Below, piece after piece: positions 1-4,782 of a DNA stretch of 5,800 nt (within the stretch, counting starts at the first letter, position 1; each line of letters begins with the position of its first letter). The translations under genes were made by a program, and so were the position numbers. The DNA is from a candidate division FCPU426 bacterium (GTDB lineage Bacteria > Oederibacteriota > JAAXVQ01 > JAUVAV01): positions 1 through 5,800 of the forward strand of contig JAUXBQ010000169.1 of NCBI GenBank assembly GCA_030619365.1, in the 5' to 3' direction. The notes below the pieces were generated by a model. The model saw only the letters and a list, made by a program, of their open reading frames with translations. It did not search any database and was not told the DNA's origin.

Positions 1-16
1 CAGTTGACTTCGGCTT

Positions 17-56
17 CAGGTGTGGAAACTTCACCTGGAGAGGACTTGCACCTCTC
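17..56. other. Two adjacent hairpins at the window edge, possible edge of a structured RNA or mobile element
   Basis: Two hairpins lie side by side: CAGGTG (17-22) with CACCTG (32-37) around a 9-nt loop, and GAGAGG (38-43) with CCTCTC (51-56) around the 7-nt loop ACTTGCA. Read on the minus strand the second arm resembles a tRNA T-arm with loop TGCAAGT, but no acceptor stem or anticodon arm accompanies it. Compact hairpin arrays of this kind occur in domain I of bacterial group II introns and near insertion sequence ends, but I cannot assign it. The structure may continue to the left of the window. No coding region is credible here. Confidence 0.35.
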
Positions 57-64
57 GGACTGAT

Positions 65-117
65 TGCGCTTGCTGGCGCACGATCCCGGCTAAATACGTG
101 CCGGGATGACAAGCGCA
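65..117. repeat. Nested palindromic repeat (two-tier hairpin)
   Basis: An outer stem TGCGCTTG (65-72) pairs with CAAGCGCA (110-117), 8 of 8 bases. An inner stem ATCCCGGC (83-90) pairs exactly with GCCGGGAT (100-107) around a 9-nt loop. Read on the minus strand the sequence beginning GTCATCCCGGC is typical of the GTCATnCCGGC-type dispersed palindromes found in many bacterial genomes, and two relatives lie just downstream (141-325 and 194-274). It is non-coding and is probably one member of that repeat family. Confidence 0.6.
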
Positions 118-157
118 GGCGGCTATTGCCTCATCGAACATCGTCATTCCGGCGAAA

Positions 158-308
158 CAGGCTGTGTCATAACGCGAATTTCGCTGTTTTTGATCGTCAT
201 ACCGGCGAAAGCCGGTATCCAGTCTCAATGATTTTAAAGGCTTTTCTGGACCCCGGTTTTCACCGGGGTGACGAACAAGTGCTAAAAACGCCGTTGTGAC
301 ACAGCCTG
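158..308. mobile_element. Non-coding 151-bp MITE-like insertion with terminal inverted repeats
   Basis: The ends form terminal inverted repeats: the left end starts CAGGCTGTGTCATAACG (158-174) and the reverse complement of the right end (308-292) is CAGGCTGTGTCACAACG, 16 of 17 bases identical. Both sides are bounded by GAAA (154-157 and 309-312), a likely target-site duplication placed exactly in the loop of the host palindrome. The interior has no plausible reading frame and carries a full copy of another palindromic repeat (194-274). This is what a miniature inverted-repeat element moved by a transposase encoded elsewhere would look like. The transposase family cannot be named from these ends alone. 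Alternative: a composite repeat that arose by recombination, not transposition. Confidence 0.6.
194..274. repeat. Complete 81-bp two-hairpin dispersed repeat
   Basis: The unit begins TCGTCA and ends TGACGA, so its termini are inverted repeats. It holds two hairpins: TACCGGC (200-206) with GCCGGTA (211-217) around GAAA, and ACCCCGGT (250-257) with ACCGGGGT (262-269) around TTTC. Inside them CCAG (219-222) mirrors CTGG (246-249) across a 23-nt A/T-rich centre. The whole can fold as two small hairpins or as one long imperfect hairpin. It matches the general form of GTCATnCCGGCGAAAGCCGG repeats that are dispersed in many proteobacterial and candidate-phylum genomes. It lies inside the 151-bp insertion. 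Confidence 0.75.
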
Positions 309-325
309 GAAAGCCGGAATCCAGG

Positions 326-490
326 ACAATGAGACCCTATGTTTTTAACACAAATTTAGCTTGAACGGTTTTCTTTGCGTGCTCTGCGTCTCTGTGGTTG
401 CTTATAGCTTAAGATATTGCTTTATCATTTCGCCTATTTTCTTTGTATTTAAACCCAATTACATGACATCTTCGAATCCACTTTAACGGC
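326..490. other. A/T-rich non-coding stretch upstream of pheT
   Basis: No reading frame here has codon use or a start site that looks real, and base composition is clearly richer in A and T than in the genes that follow. Apart from the degenerate repeat at 372-399 I see no strong palindrome, tRNA or riboswitch. It probably contains spacer and promoter-proximal DNA for the downstream operon. Confidence 0.5.
372..399. repeat. Degenerate CTTTGCGT/CTCTGCGT-type dispersed repeat
   Basis: Three near-copies of an 8-9 base unit follow each other: CTTTGCGTG, CTCTGCGT and CTCTGTGG. On the minus strand this reads AACCACAGAGACGCAGAG, a phrase that recurs as a dispersed intergenic repeat in many unrelated bacterial genomes. 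Its function is unknown. It is A/G-biased on one strand and not palindromic, which separates it from the CCGGC palindromes upstream. Confidence 0.5.
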
Positions 491-519
491 TTGACAACCC
501 CTGGGTTCTATGAAAGAAT
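491..519 (+). promoter_or_regulatory. Candidate sigma70-type promoter for the pheT operon
   Basis: A perfect TTGACA (491-496) is followed after 17 bases by AAGAAT (514-519), which matches four of six positions of the consensus -10 box. Transcription would start near 526, giving a leader of only about 20-25 nt before the TTG start at 549. This placement would put the ATG at 510 upstream of the transcript start, which argues for the later start. The weak -10 box keeps this tentative. Confidence 0.4.
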
Positions 520-521
520 TG

Positions 522-540
522 CCGGAAATTCTTCCGGAGG
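522..540 (+). promoter_or_regulatory. Shine-Dalgarno that decides the pheT start, overlapped by a small hairpin
   Basis: GGAGG at 536-540 stands 8 bases before TTG (549-551), an ideal ribosome-binding distance. No comparable site precedes the ATG at 510. A 6-bp hairpin CCGGAA (522-527)/TTCCGG (532-537) with loop ATTC covers the first two bases of the Shine-Dalgarno, so folding could partly mask it. If transcription starts near 526 the left arm would be incomplete, so the hairpin would matter only for transcripts starting further upstream. Confidence 0.65.
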
Positions 541-548
541 CCCTGGTT

Positions 549-2972
549 TTGAAAGTCCTGTTTTCCTGGTTGGCTGAATTTATCGATATTTCTGATCTCA
601 CTCCCCAACAATTGGCCGAGCGCCTGACGCTGAGCGGTCTGGAAGTGTCCGCGCTGGAGGAAAAAGGCCGCGGGCTGGAGCGCGTGGTCGTGGGACGCCT
701 CAAGACCGTCTCTCCGCATCCCAATGCGGACAAGCTCAGCCTGACCGAGGTTGAAATTCCCGGCCAAACCCTGCAGATCGTGTGCGGAGCCAAAAATATA
801 GCGCCCGGCGACGTGGTTCCGGTGGCGCAGATTGGCACCGTATTGCCGAATGGCACTGAGATCAAGCATACCAAGATCAGGGGGCAGGAATCCCACGGCA
901 TGATTTGCTCGGAAATCGAGTTGGGGATCGCTTCGGCCAGCGCGGGCATCATGCATTTATCCCCGGAAGCCGAACTGGGAACTCCGGTGAATGACCTGCT
1001 CGGACTCGCGGACAGCGTACTGGACGTCGAGATCACGCCCAACCGTTCGGATTGCCTGTCGCACCTGGGCATTGCCCGCCATCTTTCCGCGGTGCTGGAC
1101 CGGCCGCTGAACATGCCCAAGCTGACGGTTCCGGAAATCAAGCTCACGTCCGCGTCGCAGGTCAGGGTGGAAGTGGAGCCCAAGGCCGGCTGCCGCCGCT
1201 ATTGCGCCCGGGTCATTCAAAACGTGACCATCGCCCCTTCCCCGGCCTGGCTGCAGCGCCGCTTGCTGGCTGTGGGCATACGCCCCATTAATAATGTAGT
1301 GGATATCACGAACCTGGTCCTGATGGAAATCGGGCATCCCCTGCACGCTTTTGATCTGGATCGCCTGCGCGGCAGGACCATCAGCGCCCGTAGGCCGCGG
1401 CCGGGAGAAAAGATCAAGACCCTGGACAACGTAGAGCGGGAACTATCCCGGGAAGACTTGGTCATTGCCGATGAAGAGGGGCCGGTGGCCCTGGCCGGCG
1501 TCATGGGCGGAGAGAAAACCGAGGTATCCGGCGCCACGCGCAACCTGCTCCTGGAAGCGGCTTGGTTCGATCCGGGCGTAGTACGCAAAATGAGCCGCCG
1601 GACCGGGCTCAGGTCAGAGTCCTCCTACCGCTTTGAAAGAGGCACGGACCCGGAAATTGGATTGCTCCTGGCCCTGGACCGGGCCGTGCAACTCATGGCC
1701 GAAATTGCCGGCGGCACGGTTTCCCTCGGCATCTGCGACGCGTATCCCGAAAAAATCGAAAAGCGCAAAGTCGCTTTGCGTTTACCGCGGGTGGAAAAAG
1801 TCCTGGGCATGCCGGTGGAAGGGTCACGGGCCCTGCAGGCGCTATCGCGGCTTGGGTTTCTGACCGAGCCCATGGATCCCCCGCACACTTTCCGGATTCA
1901 CGTTCCCAGTTTCCGCCACGATGTTTCCCTGGAGGAGGACCTGATCGAGGACATCGCCCAGGTTATCGGGTACGACAAGATCCCGGTCCGGGACCCGGTG
2001 GTTCCCATGAACGACGCCGCGCCCACGGCCGAGCAGTCGTTCCGCCAGGAGATACGCCACTTGGCCGTGGGCTTGGGCCTCACGGAGGTCATCCCCTACA
2101 GTTTTCACGGTCCCCGGCAGTTTGACTACCTGCGCCTGCCTCCGGACCATGCGTGGCGCGACTGCCTGAAAATACAGAACCCGCTGAGCGAGGAATTGTC
2201 CCTGCTCCGGACCTCCCTACTTCCGGGCCTGGTGGAGACCGTGTCGTACAACCAGCGCCGGGGCCAGGAGCGCGTGTATATTTTCGAAAGCGGCGCGGTG
2301 TTCCTTCCCCGACCGGGCGAAACGCTGCCCGCTGAGCCGCAGCGCCTGGGTCTGGCCCTGACCGGGCCACGGCATCCCCAGAACTGGCGGCTCGGAAAAA
2401 AAGCGCCCTTAACGGATTTCTACGATCTCAAGGGGATCCTGGAGGCCTATTGGGAACGCCTGCACGTGAAGCAGCCCATCGCTTTCGAACCTCAGGAAAT
2501 GCCCTGGCTGCATCCGCTCATTTCCTTTCAACTGAAAACCAAAGACGGGCGTGTCCTGGGCTGGGCAGGCGCTCTGCATCCCGAGAGCCGGGAGCAGTAC
2601 AAGCTGAAGGAAATCCTGCTGGTCGCGGAACTGCAATTAAACGACCTTCTGCCCTATTGGCTTGAAAATCCGGAGATGCGAGGGTTCTCCCGGTATCCCC
2701 AAGCGGTCCGGGACATCGCCCTGGCCGTGCCCGAAGAGATCCGGGCCGGGGACGTGGTCGATGCCATTCTGCGCGTGGGACAAGGCTTGGTTCGGCAGGT
2801 GACGCCGTTTGACGTTTACCGGGGCCAGGGTCTCCGGGAAGGAACCAAAAGCCTGGCATTCTCCCTGACCCTGCAGGCCATGGACCGCACCCTGCAGGAC
2901 GAAGAGATGAACGGCCTGCAATCGAAAATACTGGAGCATTTGACCAAGGAATTTAAAGCGCAGCAGCGCTGA
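549..2972 (+). CDS. pheT: Phenylalanine--tRNA ligase beta subunit (PheT), 807 aa, TTG start
   Basis: This is the large subunit of the (alpha-beta)2 enzyme that charges tRNA(Phe) with phenylalanine in the cytoplasm. The full bacterial domain order is visible, numbered from the TTG start. An N-terminal segment MKVLFSWLAEFIDI is followed by an OB-fold tRNA-binding domain at about 45-135 (PHPNADKL, VCGAKN, MICSEIELG). The B3/B4 editing region at about 165-370 contains NRSDCLSHLGIARH, GHPLHAFDLD and RSESSYRFERG. The B5 region lies at about 405-477 (VPSFRHDVSLEEDLIEDIA), then the catalytic-like core (about 490-700), and a C-terminal ferredoxin-fold anticodon-binding domain at about 714-806 beginning SRYPQAVRDIALAV. 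Length is normal for the family. The start is placed at TTG 549 because it restores the canonical N-terminus and has GGAGG 8 bases upstream; starting at ATG 510 would add 13 unusual residues without a ribosome site. pheS is not directly upstream, which is uncommon. It heads a probable operon with the two genes after it. Confidence 0.97.
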   Translation: MKVLFSWLAEFIDISDLTPQQLAERLTLSGLEVSALEEKGRGLERVVVGRLKTVSPHPNADKLSLTEVEIPGQTLQIVCGAKNIAPGDVVPVAQIGTVLPNGTEIKHTKIRGQESHGMICSEIELGIASASAGIMHLSPEAELGTPVNDLLGLADSVLDVEITPNRSDCLSHLGIARHLSAVLDRPLNMPKLTVPEIKLTSASQVRVEVEPKAGCRRYCARVIQNVTIAPSPAWLQRRLLAVGIRPINNVVDITNLVLMEIGHPLHAFDLDRLRGRTISARRPRPGEKIKTLDNVERELSREDLVIADEEGPVALAGVMGGEKTEVSGATRNLLLEAAWFDPGVVRKMSRRTGLRSESSYRFERGTDPEIGLLLALDRAVQLMAEIAGGTVSLGICDAYPEKIEKRKVALRLPRVEKVLGMPVEGSRALQALSRLGFLTEPMDPPHTFRIHVPSFRHDVSLEEDLIEDIAQVIGYDKIPVRDPVVPMNDAAPTAEQSFRQEIRHLAVGLGLTEVIPYSFHGPRQFDYLRLPPDHAWRDCLKIQNPLSEELSLLRTSLLPGLVETVSYNQRRGQERVYIFESGAVFLPRPGETLPAEPQRLGLALTGPRHPQNWRLGKKAPLTDFYDLKGILEAYWERLHVKQPIAFEPQEMPWLHPLISFQLKTKDGRVLGWAGALHPESREQYKLKEILLVAELQLNDLLPYWLENPEMRGFSRYPQAVRDIALAVPEEIRAGDVVDAILRVGQGLVRQVTPFDVYRGQGLREGTKSLAFSLTLQAMDRTLQDEEMNGLQSKILEHLTKEFKAQQR

Positions 2973-3007
2973 TCGCAATTTATATTTTTGGAGGCTTTTT
3001 ATCCCGT

Positions 3008-3292
3008 ATGGCCACTGACCATTGGACGCAGTTGGTGAAAAAAGTTGACCGCCTCATTCTCGAACTGCGCGAGGCGCGCCAGGAGGCCAAAAAATGGCGC
3101 ACGCGCGCGGTGGAGATGGAGCGCCTCAAGGTAAAGGACGAGCGCACGGATACGCTGAGCACTCAGGCGCGGGAGCGCGAACTGGACCGTTTGCGCAAGG
3201 ATCGCAAAAAAACCATCGCCCTGATTACCAAGCAGATCCAGGAGCTCGAAAATGCTCAAATCCAGGTAATGGAGACCCGGAAAAATGAGTGA
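3008..3292 (+). CDS. Small coiled-coil protein, ZapB-like putative cell division factor
   Basis: A 94-residue, very charged, almost wholly helical protein. Hydrophobic residues recur with heptad-like spacing (V9, V13, L16, L20 and again around L61-L80), without proline or glycine, so a continuous coiled coil from about 8 to 88 is likely. There is no signal peptide or membrane segment, so it should be cytoplasmic. It lies between pheT (35-nt gap, GGAGG at 2990-2994 but 13 nt from the ATG, rather long) and zapA, with which it overlaps by 8 nt (ATGAGTGA). Small coiled-coil proteins next to zapA are often annotated ZapB, which bundles FtsZ protofilaments through ZapA in Escherichia coli. The assignment here rests on position, size and coiled coil, not on a diagnostic motif. 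Any other short coiled-coil adaptor would look the same. Confidence 0.75.
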   Translation: MATDHWTQLVKKVDRLILELREARQEAKKWRTRAVEMERLKVKDERTDTLSTQARERELDRLRKDRKKTIALITKQIQELENAQIQVMETRKNE

Positions 3293-3623
3293 AGACATCC
3301 AGTCTGTAAAAGTGAATATTTTCGGGAGCGAATACGCCATTCGCGGCGACGCGAACGATGTCTATATTCAGACCCTGGCCAAATACGTGGACGAGAAGAT
3401 GAAGGATATTGCCCAGAGCACGCATCTGACCAGTCCGCTCAAGATCAGCATTCTCGCGGGTATCAATTTGGCCGACGAAGTGTACCGCCTGCGCAAACAG
3501 CGCGGCAAGGCGTCCCCGGCCGAGGACCCGGCCGAGTTCGCGCAGGGTGAGGGCCCGGCCATTGCGCCCGAAGCCCTTTCCGCGCTCTCCGCGCACATCC
3601 AGGCCGCGCTGGAAGAGGAATGA
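3285..3623 (+). CDS. zapA: Cell division protein ZapA
   Basis: A 112-residue cytoplasmic protein that in characterised bacteria binds FtsZ and promotes bundling of filaments in the Z-ring. The N-terminal domain matches the ZapA family: KVNIFGSEYAIRGDAN (9-24), YIQTLAKYVDEKMKDIA (27-43) and the helix SPLKISILAGINLADEVYRL (50-69) that starts the dimer/tetramer coiled coil. After about residue 75 the sequence turns into an Ala/Pro/Glu-rich tail (ASPAEDPAEF to AALEEE), a variable end typical of the family. It starts inside the coiled-coil gene before it (ATG within ATGAGTGA), which implies translational coupling; GGAG at 3271-3274 is 10 nt upstream. It is the last gene of the pheT operon, and a palindromic repeat begins 9 nt after its stop. 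Confidence 0.93.
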   Translation: MSEDIQSVKVNIFGSEYAIRGDANDVYIQTLAKYVDEKMKDIAQSTHLTSPLKISILAGINLADEVYRLRKQRGKASPAEDPAEFAQGEGPAIAPEALSALSAHIQAALEEE

Positions 3624-3631
3624 TCATACTA

Positions 3632-3650
3632 CCCCCTTCGGAGAAGGGGG
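3632..3650 (+). terminator. Possible hairpin terminator after zapA
   Basis: A perfect 8-bp stem CCCCCTTC (3632-3639)/GAAGGGGG (3643-3650) closes a 3-nt loop 9 bases after the zapA stop. No T-run follows it, so it is not a standard intrinsic terminator. It could protect the mRNA 3' end or end transcription inefficiently. It is also part of a dispersed repeat, so its position after the operon may be incidental. Confidence 0.35.
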
Positions 3651-3663
3651 CTAGGGGGATTGT
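3632..3663 (+). repeat. C/G-rich palindromic repeat, copy 1
   Basis: A 32-base unit made of the CCCCCTTC/GAAGGGGG hairpin, then CT, AGGGGG and ATTGT. Its reverse complement closely matches 3808-3841: both start ACAATCCCCCT and end TCCGAAGGGGG, with a 2-base length difference and one substitution between. Repeats of the form AATCCCCCT...GAAGGGGG are widely dispersed between genes in several bacterial groups. Confidence 0.7.
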
Positions 3664-3807
3664 CCCGCCTTCACGTCATTCCGTTTGACTCTCGCACGCG
3701 TTTTTAACCTGCAACACCTCAAGATTTAAAAACATGCGGACTTAATGCTGTGTTTTCAAGGCGGAGATGTAGCGACCCTATCAGCTCGCCACTTTTCTCG
3801 AGGATAT
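3664..3807. other. Non-coding spacer between two inverted repeat copies
   Basis: About 144 bases with no credible gene on either strand. A 7-bp inverted pair CCGCCTT (3665-3671)/AAGGCGG (3758-3764) sits inside, so the segment plus its flanking repeats could fold into a multi-branch structure. I looked for a 6S RNA, which follows zapA in some bacteria, and found no convincing open central bubble or closing stem. Confidence 0.4.
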
Positions 3808-3841
3808 ACAATCCCCCTCATTCCCTCTTCTCCGAAGGGGG
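3808..3841 (-). repeat. C/G-rich palindromic repeat, copy 2 (inverted)
   Basis: A 34-base inverted copy of the repeat at 3632-3663. Its hairpin is CCCTCTTC (3823-3830)/GAAGGGGG (3834-3841) with one G-T pair in the plus-strand RNA and one mismatch in the minus-strand RNA. It starts 8 bases beyond the stop of the minus-strand gene that ends at 3850, so it lies in that gene's 3' end. On the plus strand it is followed by AGGATATTTTATTTT, a T-rich run that could help end read-through from the pheT operon. Confidence 0.65.
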
Positions 3842-3849
3842 AGGATATT

Positions 3850-4782
3850 TTATTTTCCGATGGTTATCTGATTGGAATACACGCTGACATTTACAGGATC
3901 GAACTGGCGGGGTTTGACCAGGCCTGCGAAGCGGCTGGTCACCAGGTACGGCTGTTTTTGGGCGGCCGCGAGCAGTGGCCCGGGCTTTTGCACTACCTCT
4001 GCTGTTTCTCCGGGACCCAGGGTGAGAAAAGCGGCTGGTTTCCTTTCACCCGCTTCCACGCTGAGCCATCTTAATTTATCATCTTCCGCACTCGGAAAAT
4101 AGCCGGGATCCGTGGTCATCCGGGCCGGCAGGGCGTCCATGATCAGGTTGGTTTGCGAAGAATCGGCCTGACTGCTGCCCCAGGGGCTGATAATCTGCAC
4201 CTCGACCTGCCCGCGATTCTTGAAAACCGTTTTCATTTCCCCTGCGGTTGTGTTCTCAAGCCTAAGCTGCACGGTCCATTGTGGATGCTCTCTTATTTGC
4301 GTAATGATATTTTTTAACGACTGCCGCATCTTGGCGGGCATGGCTTCGTCGGCCAGCGACTTGCGGAGTTCCGGTTCCTGGTCGCGAAAGGTTGCGGTCA
4401 CCAGGACTTGGTCCGGAACCAGGGGCTTGATTTTTAACTTGGCGAGATCGTGACGTGCTGTTTTTACGAAACGCGCGATCTCGTCAGGTTTCAGTTGGGT
4501 GAGGTAATAGCCGGCCTCGTCCTCCCTGTGATCGGGATTGAGGCTGATGGGCGCGGTGAGTTGGTAAGCGGCCTGGCCATCCGCGTAGAGCAGCAGGAGA
4601 TTGTTAATGCCTGGCGGACCGCCGCCTGACCACTTGATATGCATTAAGGGCTCGCCTTTGAGGTTTTTCATGGCAACCACGCCTCCTGGGGGACTGCAGG
4701 TTTTCATAAGCCAGGCGATGATCACAAAGGCCACGATGGGGATAATGAGCAGGCCGGCATGGGTTTTGTACTTGGCGGGCAT
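3850..4782 (-). CDS. Membrane-anchored protein of unknown function, 310 aa
   Basis: I do not recognise the family. The protein has a short basic N-terminus (MPAKYK), one hydrophobic segment at about 9-26 (AGLLIIPIVAFVIIAWLM) and then about 280 soluble residues, so it is probably anchored in the inner membrane with its bulk outside the cytoplasm. Cys29 lies just after the segment but the preceding MKT does not form a lipobox. Residues 45-165 are mixed, with a Lys/Arg-rich helical part near 98-165. From about 169 (WTVQLRLENTT) to the end (PGET at 257-260, YLVTSRFAG at 279-287, VYSNQITI at 301-308) the alternating hydrophobic pattern resembles Ig-like beta-sandwich domains; this is inference. 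The start at 4782 is chosen because its ATG overlaps the TAA of the prenyltransferase gene by one base (TAATG) and places the membrane segment near the N-terminus; the frame is open further upstream to 4947, but that lies in the neighbour's coding region. Confidence 0.8.
   Translation of the reverse strand: MPAKYKTHAGLLIIPIVAFVIIAWLMKTCSPPGGVVAMKNLKGEPLMHIKWSGGGPPGINNLLLLYADGQAAYQLTAPISLNPDHREDEAGYYLTQLKPDEIARFVKTARHDLAKLKIKPLVPDQVLVTATFRDQEPELRKSLADEAMPAKMRQSLKNIITQIREHPQWTVQLRLENTTAGEMKTVFKNRGQVEVQIISPWGSSQADSSQTNLIMDALPARMTTDPGYFPSAEDDKLRWLSVEAGERKPAAFLTLGPGETAEVVQKPGPLLAAAQKQPYLVTSRFAGLVKPRQFDPVNVSVYSNQITIGK

Larger units (their letters stand above)
141..325. repeat. Older TCGTCATTCCGGC palindromic repeat, split in its loop by an insertion
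   Basis: The left half (141-157) ends in CCGGC-GAAA and the right half (309-325) starts with GAAA-GCCGG. Joined over one GAAA, they rebuild a hairpin with 7-bp stem TTCCGGC/GCCGGAA and a GAAA loop, flanked by TCGTCA on the left and TCCAGG on the right. Over 29 bases the rebuilt unit matches 194-222 except at two positions, which form a base pair with each other (T148-A318 here, A201-T216 in the other copy). The GAAA appears on both sides of the interruption, as expected of a 4-bp target duplication. The right-hand hairpin seen in the complete 81-bp copy is not visible after 325, so this may be a half unit. Confidence 0.7.

Noticed and set aside
38..56. tRNA gene on the minus strand
   Set aside because: Only a T-arm-like hairpin is present, its loop deviates from TTC, and no acceptor, D or anticodon arms can be formed around it.
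31..228. Minus-strand frame of 65 codons through the repeat region
   Set aside because: It is built from palindromic repeats and the insertion end, with no codon bias or ribosome site.
65..325. CRISPR array
   Set aside because: The repeats are palindromic, differ in sequence, are unevenly spaced and nested, with no regular repeat-spacer rhythm.
449..1183. Long minus-strand open frame of 244 codons opposite the start of pheT
   Set aside because: It lies antisense to strongly conserved PheT sequence, has no recognisable domain, and is the expected shadow of a G+C-rich gene.
3624..3849. 6S RNA after zapA
   Set aside because: zapA is followed by ssrS in some bacteria, but here the space is taken by two inverted repeats and I see no long rod-like fold with a central bubble.
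3745..4074. Plus-strand frame of 109 codons across the intergenic repeat into the unknown gene
   Set aside because: It starts in non-coding spacer, runs through a palindromic repeat, and continues antisense to a longer gene with better context. No ribosome site was seen.
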